A DNA stretch of 56,972 bases from Elusimicrobiota bacterium (GTDB taxonomy: Bacteria; Elusimicrobiota; Elusimicrobia; F11), in NCBI GenBank assembly GCA_022072025.1, contig JAJVIP010000007.1, positions 213,281-270,252 on the forward strand, given 5' to 3'. Shown here piece after piece: positions 8,988 through 17,155 of this stretch. How positions within the stretch are numbered: the first letter of the stretch is position 1; every line of letters begins with the position of its first letter. The notes under the pieces are model-generated. The model was not told where the DNA came from, did no database searches, and was given only the letters and a program-made list of their open reading frames with translations. The translations under genes were made by a program, and so were the position numbers.

Positions 8988-9204
8988 CGGGGAGAGGTGA
9001 AACGAGTTCTTCTTTGGAAGGAACGTGTAAGAGGAAGGGAATAGATTTGGATTTTTTGTTTTTGGCCATTTTCAAAGCATCAGCAAGATTCACACAATCG
9101 CTCATCAGCCCTTCTCTGGCGGAAAATACCACCCAATGACCAGAATATTTCTCAAGGTTTTTCGCATTTTCGCAGAGCCATTTGGTTTCTTTATCGAGGA
9201 TCAT
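8971..9204 (-). CDS. DUF5678-like small protein
   Basis: 77 residues. The N-terminal pattern of a charged helix, then W-L-x(2)-N, KYSGHWVVFSAREG and a helix ending ALKMAKNKK, then a final strand IPFLLHVPSKEEL, fits the DUF5678 family. That family is small, soluble and without an assigned function. It starts 5 bases after the hisG stop and overlaps the protease gene by 17 bases, so translation of the two is likely coupled. It may be an inhibitor, adaptor or substrate of the protease, which is inference from linkage only. Confidence 0.65.
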   Translation of the reverse strand: MILDKETKWLCENAKNLEKYSGHWVVFSAREGLMSDCVNLADALKMAKNKKSKSIPFLLHVPSKEELVSPLPVATKK

Positions 9205-9209
9205 AGGGA

Positions 9210-10103
9210 TCAGGCTATCAACTTATTGAGGGGATATTCAATGATTCCTTCGGCTCCGGCCCGTTTGAGTTCCGGAAGAATTCGTTTGACCACCGACTCT
9301 TCCACCACCACTTCAATGGCGATCCATCCAGGAAGGGTTAACTTACTGACAGTGGGACGTTTGAGCGAGGGAAGAATGCCCATAATTTTCTCCAAATTTT
9401 TCTCTTCCAGGTTCATCTTGAGACCCACCATGCCTTCAGCGGCCAAGGCGCCTTTTAACAGAATGGCGATATTTTCGATTTTTTCCCGTTTCCATGGATC
9501 CTTCCATGCTTCCGCATTGGCAATGAACCGGGTGGTAGAGGCCAACAGGTCTTCAACAATGCGAAGTTTGTTGGCTTTAAGCGATCGCCCCGTTTCAGTG
9601 AGTTCAACAATCGCATCCACCAACATACCGGCCTTGGCTTCAGTGGCGCCCCATGAAAACTCCACCGTGGCTTTTATTTTTCGTTCAGACAAATATTTTT
9701 TGGTGAAATTAACGAGTTCTGTCGCGATGGTTTTTCCTTGGAGGTCTTTTACGCTTTGAATTTTTGAGTCGTTGGGAACTGCCAACACCCAGCGAACCGG
9801 GCGGAACCCAGATTTCCCATAAATCAATTCGCATACTTCTTTGACCTTGGAATCGGTTTCTAAAATCCAATCCTGTCCGGTGAGGCCGGCATCAAAAAGA
9901 CCGTCTTGCACATACTTTCCCATTTCTTGGGAACGGACCAACATCACCTCGATTTCCTCATCGTCACAATAAGGGAAATAAGATCGATCTCCCGAACTGA
10001 TGCGGATGCCGGCCTTTTTGAAAAGCTCTGTGGTGGCTTCTTGTAAACTGCCCTTGGGCATGCCAAGTTTAAGAATTCTTTTTTTGGGTTCTTGGGATTT
10101 CAT
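9210..10103 (-). CDS. hisG: ATP phosphoribosyltransferase, long form
   Basis: First step of histidine synthesis: ATP plus PRPP gives phosphoribosyl-ATP. At 297 residues it is the long HisG form, which carries a C-terminal regulatory ACT-like domain and forms a hexamer without HisZ. The N-terminus [21 protein letters not shown] is typical. [12 protein letters not shown] lies near residue 75. The PRPP-binding region lies around residues 165-185 ([19 protein letters not shown]). The C-terminal domain ends in [32 protein letters not shown]. No other his gene is in the window, so it is separated from the rest of the pathway. It starts 7 bases after the pabC stop. Confidence 0.95.
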   Translation of the reverse strand: MKSQEPKKRILKLGMPKGSLQEATTELFKKAGIRISSGDRSYFPYCDDEEIEVMLVRSQEMGKYVQDGLFDAGLTGQDWILETDSKVKEVCELIYGKSGFRPVRWVLAVPNDSKIQSVKDLQGKTIATELVNFTKKYLSERKIKATVEFSWGATEAKAGMLVDAIVELTETGRSLKANKLRIVEDLLASTTRFIANAEAWKDPWKREKIENIAILLKGALAAEGMVGLKMNLEEKNLEKIMGILPSLKRPTVSKLTLPGWIAIEVVVEESVVKRILPELKRAGAEGIIEYPLNKLIA

Positions 10104-10110
10104 AACTCTC

Positions 10111-10998
10111 TCAAATGGGTCCGCGAACGCGGTTGGATTTACGACGGGCGGAAGTGTAGCAAATCATCAACCTTCGCGTGATGGGCCAGTCTCGTTTGTG
10201 AAAGAGAGTGGATGCGTCATGGGTGGTTTTAACAAGACTCACTGGCATCACTTCCAGAAGCGTACTTGTAAGGAAAATTTCATCGGCCAATGAGATGTCA
10301 GCCGCTGTTAATTTTGTTTCCCGCACATCCATAGTGAGTTCTCGCGCCAAGCGGCACACCTCCGCGCGCGTCACTCCTGGTAGCTGACACCCGTCTAAAG
10401 CCGGAGTAAAAAGTTGCCCCCCTTTCACGAGAAATATATTGCTGATGGTGCCTTCGGTCAGGAACCCCTCATCGGACAGCATCAAGGCTTCATGCGCTTT
10501 GACTTTTTTGGACTCGATTTTGGCCAAGACGCTGTTCAAACAACTGATCGATTTTATGGAGGGAGGTGTTGCCTCTGGCGTGTTTCTACGGACATTCACG
10601 ATCGCCAAGGTCATTCCTTTTTTATACAGCCGTTCTTCATATCCGAGGTAAGGACGTGAAGTGATGACCACAGTGGGCTTCTCGCACAGATCGGGGTCCA
10701 ACCCATGGGGGCCCACCCCCCGCGTAACGGTGAGCCGAACCACCGCTTCTTTATGACGGTTGCGCCGAACGATTGTCTCTAAGATTTCTCTCCATTTTTC
10801 CCTGGAATAAACCTGCTCCAACGAAATTTTTGAGAGAGAATTGAACAAACGATCAAGATGTTCCTTGAGAAATAAAAGGTCGCCGTCCTTCACACGCAAA
10901 GTTTCATAAACCCCATCTCCATACAGGAAACCGTGATCTTGAATAGAAATAAAGGCTCTGTTTTCCGGAATCCATTTTCCGTTCAAATAAACAATCAT
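10111..10998 (-). CDS. pabC: Class IV aminotransferase, probably aminodeoxychorismate lyase
   Basis: A PLP enzyme of fold type IV, 295 residues from ATG 10998. That start has GGAGAA 8 bases upstream; a TTG at 11016 would add six residues read from repeat DNA. The motif [15 protein letters not shown] near residue 25, the PLP lysine in [17 protein letters not shown] and the C-terminal [16 protein letters not shown] are diagnostic of the family. The family also holds branched-chain and D-amino acid transaminases. PabC is preferred because pabB is the next gene upstream; its reaction yields p-aminobenzoate and pyruvate for folate. Its whole 5' spacer is a copy of the spacer before the HAD gene at 22494. 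Confidence 0.75.
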   Translation of the reverse strand: MIVYLNGKWIPENRAFISIQDHGFLYGDGVYETLRVKDGDLLFLKEHLDRLFNSLSKISLEQVYSREKWREILETIVRRNRHKEAVVRLTVTRGVGPHGLDPDLCEKPTVVITSRPYLGYEERLYKKGMTLAIVNVRRNTPEATPPSIKSISCLNSVLAKIESKKVKAHEALMLSDEGFLTEGTISNIFLVKGGQLFTPALDGCQLPGVTRAEVCRLARELTMDVRETKLTAADISLADEIFLTSTLLEVMPVSLVKTTHDASTLFHKRDWPITRRLMICYTSARRKSNRVRGPI

Positions 10999-11004
10999 AG
11001 CGCT

Positions 11005-11168
11005 GATTCTCCGCAATTGAAGAGTTTGTCATTCTGAACGCAGTGAAGAATCTCTATAGGATTATTAAATATCCTGTGGGGATCCCTCGGTCGCCACGGC
11101 GACCTCAGGATGACATTAAGCTGTGATTTTCGTCGAAAAGAAACAAGAAATTTCGAAATCATCCTATA
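11005..11168. repeat. Dispersed repeat, family B, copy 1 (carries a ribosome binding site)
   Basis: About 160 bases filling the spacer between the pabB stop and the pabC start. The related copy is at 22501-22654. Shared blocks include GATTCTCCGCA at one end, TTGTCATTCTGAACGCAGTG and AAGAATCTCTA, a less conserved central hairpin, GGATGACATTAA and a final ATCAT-TATA. On the minus strand the first block reads TGCGGAGAATC and gives pabC its GGAGAA ribosome binding site, 8 bases from the ATG. Confidence 0.8.
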
Positions 11169-11173
11169 GAAAG

Positions 11174-12478
11174 TTATGTTTTTATTGCTTCCAGGAGCGC
11201 CGCGGCCTTGGCCATGATTTCACGATACTCTCGTTTTGGATGTGAATCCGCCACAATGCCGGCACCCGCTTGGACATAAATTTTTTTGTTTTGGATCAAC
11301 GCTGTTCGAATCAAGATATTGAATACAGCGTCTCCATTGTTGAAAAAGAATCCAGCGCTTCCATAAAACGGCCCCCGCGCCACCCCCTCAATGTCCTCAA
11401 TTAATTCGACCGCTTTAATCTTGGGACATCCCGTCACGGTACCACCTGGAAAAACAGCCTGCAGCGCATCGACGGAAGACCGCCCTCTGGCCAACCGTCC
11501 CTCCACTTGAGAGACGATGTGCATCACGTGAGAATATTTCTCCACTTGATATTGATCCTTAACTTCCACGCTACCTGGCACGCAAACACGTCCCAAGTCA
11601 TTGCGCTCCAAATCAACCAACATGACATGTTCGGCCCTTTCCTTGGGAGACAACAACAATTGTCCCCGCCGTCGTTTGTCCAATCGCGGATTTTTTGAAC
11701 GAGGACGAGTCCCCGCTATGGGCCGAACCGCCACTTTTCTTCCTTGGACTCGAACCAAAAGTTCAGGTGAAGCGCTGACCATACACGCCCCTCCCCACTT
11801 GATCAAACAAGAATAGGGAGAGGGGTTGTTGAGTGAAAGCCTTCGATAATAATCGACCGTGTCTCCTTTAAACGGACCCGAAAATCGGAGACTTAAATTG
11901 GCTTGGTAAATATCACCTCTTGAGATGGCCGCCTTGGCCGAAGCCACCTGCCGCGAAAAAGACGCCAAGCTGGGCACATGCATTTGGCCAACACCATGTT
12001 TGGGAATTTTTCGACTGGGAGCAAAGGGACGTTTCAGAAAGATGGCAACTTTTCTTTTTATATCGGTCGTAACCTGGGACGGCCCTTGTGTAAAGAGAAT
12101 GGTTTGATTGCGTTTGAAATCTATTTGGGCCACGTGGGGATAATCGCCGAAAAATGCGGCGGGAGTCCCCAGGGGATGGGGTTTGAGAGAATGTCGGGCC
12201 AGCCCCGGGTCAAAAGAACGTCCTGCATTAAAACCCAAAAAACCGAAAAACCGAGGCACGCCCAAACCCGGATGAAAACGAGCTGAAATGTCTTTTAGAA
12301 CCCCTCCAACTTTTTTGGAATCACATTTCCAAATTCTCCGAGGCTCTCCCGCAGACATATAAACAACGGAAGAGTGGGGTGTTACGGGACCCAAGAAGAA
12401 ACCATGGATGGGATCAGGGTGAAGAAATCCCCAGAACGCCAAGAGATCCTGAGGAATACCTGCAAACGAAAACTTCAC
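11174..12478 (-). CDS. pabB: Aminodeoxychorismate synthase component I
   Basis: Converts chorismate plus ammonia to 4-amino-4-deoxychorismate, which PabC then cleaves. 434 residues with the chorismate-binding domain over about 170-430. Motifs seen: RPIAGTRPRS, ERAEHVMLVDLERNDLGRV, FPGGTVTGCPKIKAVELI and AGAGIVADSHPKREYREI. The GGTVTGCPK form is closer to PabB than to anthranilate synthase TrpE, and the linked pabC supports this. The N-terminal 160 residues are poorly conserved, as usual. No pabA glutaminase is in the window. It overlaps the CvpA-like gene upstream by 4 bases. Confidence 0.85.
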   Translation of the reverse strand: MKFSFAGIPQDLLAFWGFLHPDPIHGFFLGPVTPHSSVVYMSAGEPRRIWKCDSKKVGGVLKDISARFHPGLGVPRFFGFLGFNAGRSFDPGLARHSLKPHPLGTPAAFFGDYPHVAQIDFKRNQTILFTQGPSQVTTDIKRKVAIFLKRPFAPSRKIPKHGVGQMHVPSLASFSRQVASAKAAISRGDIYQANLSLRFSGPFKGDTVDYYRRLSLNNPSPYSCLIKWGGACMVSASPELLVRVQGRKVAVRPIAGTRPRSKNPRLDKRRRGQLLLSPKERAEHVMLVDLERNDLGRVCVPGSVEVKDQYQVEKYSHVMHIVSQVEGRLARGRSSVDALQAVFPGGTVTGCPKIKAVELIEDIEGVARGPFYGSAGFFFNNGDAVFNILIRTALIQNKKIYVQAGAGIVADSHPKREYREIMAKAAALLEAIKT

Positions 12479-13044
12479 TTCTTAATATTTTTGAGAGTGG
12501 AACCGATTTTCTTCCCGGTTTTTTCCAGAACGGGAGTGACGTCTTTCATGAACTCATCTGTCAGCTGGTCCGTGGTAGATCCTCGGCGAAAACGCGTGTC
12601 ATTAAAAAAATCTTCGATGGCATGATAGAGAGGGCGAACCAATTTAGATCGCTTCCAAACTTTTCCCTTTTCGATTTGGGGAAAATGGGGAATCAAGAAA
12701 AAAAATACAAGTGAGACACAAACAAGCCCTGCCAGAGCCCCCGTGAGCAGCCCCGCCACACTGTCAAACACTCCCAGAAAAACAGCGGATACGAGCCGGC
12801 TGATCACCCAACCCGGAACAAGTGCGATTGTCACCCCACCGACAAATAACAAAACACTTGCCAGTAATTTTGCGCCGGAAAACCCCCCCATCCATTCAGC
12901 TGCCGGTAACGCGTAATATTCCACCAAAAAGGCCCCGAAAAAACCTCCCATCAAGCAAACCCCCATCCAAATGCTGCCCACGCGCGCGCCCAGCGCGATA
13001 AAGACCAGCAGCACCACCACCAGAGTGATGTCCAACCACGTCAT
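12475..13044 (-). CDS. CvpA family membrane protein
   Basis: 189 residues. The N-terminus MTWLDITLVVVLLVFIALGARVG and four hydrophobic segments within about the first 125 residues match the CvpA (colicin V production) family. The last 60 residues are soluble and charged, with no membrane segment. In E. coli CvpA affects colicin secretion and envelope function; its exact role is unsettled. The gene is overlapped by 4 bases at both ends, by DUF1015 upstream and pabB downstream, and so lies fully inside an operon. Confidence 0.8.
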   Translation of the reverse strand: MTWLDITLVVVLLVFIALGARVGSIWMGVCLMGGFFGAFLVEYYALPAAEWMGGFSGAKLLASVLLFVGGVTIALVPGWVISRLVSAVFLGVFDSVAGLLTGALAGLVCVSLVFFFLIPHFPQIEKGKVWKRSKLVRPLYHAIEDFFNDTRFRRGSTTDQLTDEFMKDVTPVLEKTGKKIGSTLKNIKK

Positions 13045-14333
13045 CGGATCAATTGCTCCTTGTGCATTAAGGTAAATCCCGTCGGAACTTTGGGATAAAA
13101 ATAGGTGGTTTTGGGAGGCATCACTTCATTCGCCTCCGCGACCTTCGCCAAGGACTCCACGCCTGGAGAGCCCAACACAAATCCCACCCAAGCGGGATCT
13201 TTATTGACCAAGGTTTCCATGGCGGCCAAATCCCGCGTAAAAACAACTTCTCGCTCTTTTAAAAAATCGGGCTTCACCGCCTCTCCCATGGCCGCATCGT
13301 GAAGCAACACGACATCCAAGGCCCGCAGGGCGGGCGGCCGAGTTCCCAGAATCAGGTCCAATGAAAGACCGGATTTCAGTGTAAGAATTGCCTTGCCGCC
13401 CGCATACACCCATCCTATCTTGCCGGACTTTGAGTCGATTAACTCCTGAATCAAGGATTTCATATTGGGAACACTTCGGACATCAAACATAGACGACAAA
13501 TGATCCCTCCAATCTTGGAGGGAATGTTGAGATTTCACCAATCGATGGGTCGGCAACATGAGGAGCCCCGGCTCTTCCATGGGACACACATAGGTCATGA
13601 CGTACCGCCAAGCTTCATTCAAACCCGCGGAAGATTCCTCCGTGAGTCGCTGCTCGCTATACGCCCAAGCCACCTCATATCGATGGTGCCCATCGGCGAT
13701 GTAAAGATCTTTGGATTTAAGAATGGAACGAAGTTCCTTTTGTAAAACAGGGGCCTCCACTTTCCACAAACGATGGAATAAACTTCTGCTTTCTCGACCC
13801 TGAACCAAAGGTTTTTCCTTAATAACTTTCTTGACCCATTTTCCCCAAGCTTTTTTCTTATCAAAAAAGAGGCCAAAGATGGGACTCACATCCGTTCGAA
13901 GCGCCGTGATTAAATTGAGGCGCTCCTCTTTGGCTTTGGGTAAGGTCTTTTCATGGGGGTGAATGGCGCCTTTCCCTGGCGTTTCCAACTGCAGGGAGGT
14001 GAGCACCCCATATCTTTTAAGCGGTTTGGACGGCGCAAAAGAATCCTTGATCTGAAAAGTGGTTTCTAAAAGATACAAGGAGGGAACCCGGTCTTCTTGG
14101 AGAGTTCCTTCGGCAATCCAACGATGAAGAAGCGCGGCGGCTCCCTTGAATTTTTCAGATTCAGACCCCTTCGGCAATTCGAGCCGAACCACATTGTTGG
14201 GATTCTTTCGTTCAATGGAGTCCCGCTCTTGAGGAGAAATCACATCATACGGTGGACAAATAAAAGACGAGATATCGGCACCTTTTTTTTCGGATTTTAA
14301 ACGGAGGGCCCTAAAGGGAGCAATTTCAACCAT
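13041..14333 (-). CDS. DUF1015 family protein
   Basis: 430 residues. The opening VEIAPFRALRL, then FICPPYDVISPQERDSIERKNPNNVVRLELP, is the characteristic DUF1015 start. YIADGHHRYEVAWAYSEQR lies near residue 215 and FYPKVPTGFTLMHK at the C-terminus; all are family landmarks. The conserved DGHHR suggests a metal or phosphate site, but the biochemical function is not known to me. In many genomes it sits near serine or amino acid genes. Here it overlaps the ornithine cyclodeaminase-like gene by 8 bases and the CvpA-like gene by 4. Confidence 0.9.
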   Translation of the reverse strand: MVEIAPFRALRLKSEKKGADISSFICPPYDVISPQERDSIERKNPNNVVRLELPKGSESEKFKGAAALLHRWIAEGTLQEDRVPSLYLLETTFQIKDSFAPSKPLKRYGVLTSLQLETPGKGAIHPHEKTLPKAKEERLNLITALRTDVSPIFGLFFDKKKAWGKWVKKVIKEKPLVQGRESRSLFHRLWKVEAPVLQKELRSILKSKDLYIADGHHRYEVAWAYSEQRLTEESSAGLNEAWRYVMTYVCPMEEPGLLMLPTHRLVKSQHSLQDWRDHLSSMFDVRSVPNMKSLIQELIDSKSGKIGWVYAGGKAILTLKSGLSLDLILGTRPPALRALDVVLLHDAAMGEAVKPDFLKEREVVFTRDLAAMETLVNKDPAWVGFVLGSPGVESLAKVAEANEVMPPKTTYFYPKVPTGFTLMHKEQLIR

Positions 14334-15345
14334 GAATCTTCAACACCTGACCTTTGTTAAGTTTTACGGCTTTATCAAAAATAATTTTGGACACAGCCAC
14401 GTCTTGAATGGCCAGCCCTGTGGAATCGAAAACGGTAATGTCTTGGTCCTTCAAGCGCCCTTGTTTTTGACCCGTCACAATTTCACCCAGTTGGGCCGCT
14501 AAATCTTTTTTGAGAAATTGACCGGCGGCGACTGGAACATTGATTTCGCCCGCATGAGAGGCTTGGTGCCACTCATCTACCACAACACGGGCGGACTTGA
14601 CCAGCGCAAATTCCAATTCTTGTTTGCCCGGCGCATCGGCCCCGATCGCATTGATGTGTGTGCCCGGCTTGACCCATGCCGCTTTCACCAACGGTTCACG
14701 TACAGGAGTTGTGGTCACAAGGATGTCAACTTGGCAAGCCTCCTCAACAGACCCGACTGAAATAATTTCAGGGCCTGGTGAGCCGTCATCCCCGCCGATT
14801 TTTTTCTTTACTTCCAAACAAAAAGTCTCAGATTCTTGTTTCGTTTTCCCCCACACCAACACTCGCTGAACCGGGAAGAATTTTCTCAACGCCGCAAACT
14901 GGGTTTCAGCTTGGCGACCGCAACCAATCAGACCCACCGTCGAAGAGGACGCCCGCGCCAAATATCTGGCGGCAATTCCACCCGCCGCCCCGGTTCGCAT
15001 AGCGGTTAAATGCCCGGCTCCAAAAAGGCCCAAGGGCAACCCTGTTCGAGGGTCCACAAACACCATAATTCCCGCCACCGCCGGCAACCCCTGGCTTGGA
15101 TTGGAGGGGTTTGAATTCACAATCTTGACTCCGGCCGCGGCCATGTCGCCCTTGAGATAGGCCGGCATGGCCCGAAGGTCTCCTCCGTAGGGATCAAACT
15201 CCAAATATATTTTCGTGGGCATTTGGGTTTGTTTTTCTCCGTGTAATCGAAAAGCCGCTTCAACCCCATGAAGAGCTTCGTCCATCGTCAGCAGAGAACG
15301 AACATCGTCCTCGGACAACCAAAGCAGCTCGGATCCAATCTTCAC
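14326..15345 (-). CDS. Ornithine cyclodeaminase / mu-crystallin family protein
   Basis: 339 residues. The family start LLWLSEDDVRSLLTMDEALHGVEAAFRLH is followed by KIVNSNPSNPSQGLPAVAGIMVFVDPRTG and the NAD(P) Rossmann motif VGLIGCGRQAETQF near residue 140. Later GADAPGKQELEF and VFDSTGLAIQDVAVS are conserved. The family includes ornithine cyclodeaminase, archaeal-type alanine dehydrogenase and ketimine reductases; sequence alone does not say which. It overlaps hemL by 4 bases and DUF1015 by 8. A role in amino acid breakdown or recycling is likely. Confidence 0.88.
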   Translation of the reverse strand: MKIGSELLWLSEDDVRSLLTMDEALHGVEAAFRLHGEKQTQMPTKIYLEFDPYGGDLRAMPAYLKGDMAAAGVKIVNSNPSNPSQGLPAVAGIMVFVDPRTGLPLGLFGAGHLTAMRTGAAGGIAARYLARASSSTVGLIGCGRQAETQFAALRKFFPVQRVLVWGKTKQESETFCLEVKKKIGGDDGSPGPEIISVGSVEEACQVDILVTTTPVREPLVKAAWVKPGTHINAIGADAPGKQELEFALVKSARVVVDEWHQASHAGEINVPVAAGQFLKKDLAAQLGEIVTGQKQGRLKDQDITVFDSTGLAIQDVAVSKIIFDKAVKLNKGQVLKIHG

Positions 15346-16637
15346 AAAGCCCTCGCCACTTTTGAAAAAGCTTCACTAAAAATTTTCTTTGCCTGATCCA
15401 TCACCTTCGCGTCATGCTCCGTTGAAACAAACGCGGCTTCAAACTGAGAAGGCGGCATGGAAACGCCTTGCTCCAAAAGCGAATTGAAAAAAGTGGCATA
15501 GGCTTTCGTGTCGGATTCCATGGCGGATAGATATGAATCCACCACTCCAGAGGTAAAAAAAACCGTAAACATCGAGCCCACCTGGTTCACTTGAATAGGA
15601 ATTTTTTTCTTTTTCCCCTCATTTCTTAAAAAAACCGCAAGGTCACTGGTTATTTTCTCAAGTGTCTTATAGGGCTTTAAGGACTTTAAACTTTTCAACG
15701 TGGCCAAACCCGCCGACATGGCGATGGGATTTCCAGATAACGTTCCGGCCTGATACACCGGCCCCATCGGAGCAATTTGTTCCATCAATTCTCGCCGGCC
15801 CCCGAAAGCGCCCACGGGAAACCCTCCGCCAATGATTTTTCCCAAACAAGTGAGATCGGGTTTCATGTTGAAGAGTCCTTGAGCGCCCGACCATCCCAAA
15901 CGAAACCCCGTCATCACTTCATCAAAGATCAGCAAAGATCCATATTCCTTTGTCAATTTTGAGAGAGCGTTCAAAAATTCTTTTGAAGGTTCGACCACGC
16001 CCATATTTCCGCACACCGGTTCGAGAATCACCGCCGCAATATTGATTCCTTGCGTGGTAAACAAAACATCCAAAGCCTCGACATCATTATAGGGCAAAAC
16101 CCAGGTGTTTTTGGCCAGGAAATCCGGGACACCTTGACTGGACGGCACTCCAAACGTGGTGGCCCCAGAACCAGCAGAAACCAACAAGCCATCCGAATGA
16201 CCGTGATAGCTTCCCTCAAATTTAAGTATCCGTGCGCGCTTGGTCACTGCCCGCGCCAAACGCAAAGCTGACATGGTGGCTTCGGTTCCCGAACTGGTAA
16301 ACCGCAACAACTCAATCGACGGCAGGGCCTCTTTAATCTGTTGCGCCAATTCGACTTCCACTTCACACGGAGCCCCATAGGAAGTGCCCCGGTCCAACTG
16401 TTCTTTGACCGCCTTAATGACCCGATCGGGGTTGTGTCCCAAAATCATAGGCCCCCAAGAACCAACGAAATCGATAAATCGGTTTCCATCTACATCTTCG
16501 ACATAAGCGCCCTTGGCGCACTGAATAAACCGCGGATGCCCTCCCACCGCTTTAAAAGACCGAACGGGAGAATTCACACCTCCGACCAGGTGTTTTTGAG
16601 CGTTTTGGAAAAGAAGTTCAGATTTTGATGTGCCCAT
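15342..16637 (-). CDS. hemL: Glutamate-1-semialdehyde 2,1-aminomutase
   Basis: A PLP enzyme of the C5 heme pathway, making 5-aminolevulinate, the substrate of HemB encoded about 4 kb away. 431 residues with GGVNSPVRSFKAVGGHP at the start, FEGSYHGHSDGLLVSAGSG near residue 145, LIFDEVMTGFRLG near 240 and the PLP lysine in CLGKIIGGGFPVGAFGG near 270. All active-site motifs are intact. It starts 11 bases after the lepB stop. HemA is not in the window. Confidence 0.96.
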   Translation of the reverse strand: MGTSKSELLFQNAQKHLVGGVNSPVRSFKAVGGHPRFIQCAKGAYVEDVDGNRFIDFVGSWGPMILGHNPDRVIKAVKEQLDRGTSYGAPCEVEVELAQQIKEALPSIELLRFTSSGTEATMSALRLARAVTKRARILKFEGSYHGHSDGLLVSAGSGATTFGVPSSQGVPDFLAKNTWVLPYNDVEALDVLFTTQGINIAAVILEPVCGNMGVVEPSKEFLNALSKLTKEYGSLLIFDEVMTGFRLGWSGAQGLFNMKPDLTCLGKIIGGGFPVGAFGGRRELMEQIAPMGPVYQAGTLSGNPIAMSAGLATLKSLKSLKPYKTLEKITSDLAVFLRNEGKKKKIPIQVNQVGSMFTVFFTSGVVDSYLSAMESDTKAYATFFNSLLEQGVSMPPSQFEAAFVSTEHDAKVMDQAKKIFSEAFSKVARAL

Positions 16638-16648
16638 GTAGAATTCTC

Positions 16649-17155
16649 TTAATTTTTAGTTTGAACGAAACCTTTAATATTGGCCAATGGCAAAAAAGGG
16701 ACGGGCTCTCCAGAGGGAGACCTCCAATCTCGTGAATCTCCTGAAACGTCGCGGTTGTCGCCCATTACAAATACGGTCTCAGATGGAATGGTGAGGGGAG
16801 CCATATTATCGCCATTAAATATGGTATCGGGATTTAAAAATTGAACATAGGGTTCGTCAATCATTTTTCCATTCAAATAAACCTTTTTGTCACGGATTTC
16901 GACCGTATCTCCTTCAACAGCCACCACCCGTTTCACCAATCCTTTTTTCGGATCGATGGGAGAATCAAACATGACCACATCACCTCTCATTGGCTTTTTA
17001 TAAAGCAGAGCCAATTTATTGACCATGATGTGCATGTCCTTGGGGAATTGTGGCTCCATCGATTCCGACGCCAAATAAATTCCTTCAAAACACATGGCCC
17101 GAAAAACAAAGGCTCCCGCGGCTCCCAACAGAGCAAGAAATAGAAGTCGCTTCAT
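16649..17155 (-). CDS. lepB: Signal peptidase I
   Basis: Cleaves signal peptides of exported proteins at the outer face of the inner membrane. 168 residues from ATG 17155, chosen because MKRLLFLALLGAAGAFVFRAM gives the usual N-terminal anchor and the ATG overlaps the upstream stop by 4 bases. A longer frame to 17251 only adds residues antisense-like to the neighbour. The catalytic Ser is in SESMEP and the general-base Lys in KGLVKRVVAVEGD. Box E is FVMGDNRDVSGDSRDW. It is short, with one anchor. It lies directly after a secreted glycosidase-like gene. Confidence 0.93.
   Translation of the reverse strand: MKRLLFLALLGAAGAFVFRAMCFEGIYLASESMEPQFPKDMHIMVNKLALLYKKPMRGDVVMFDSPIDPKKGLVKRVVAVEGDTVEIRDKKVYLNGKMIDEPYVQFLNPDTIFNGDNMAPLTIPSETVFVMGDNRDVSGDSRDWRSPSGEPVPFLPLANIKGFVQTKN

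Noticed and set aside
9136-9759. 207-codon open frame on the plus strand
   Set aside because: Antisense to hisG, which is intact; Ser/Arg-rich shadow frame.
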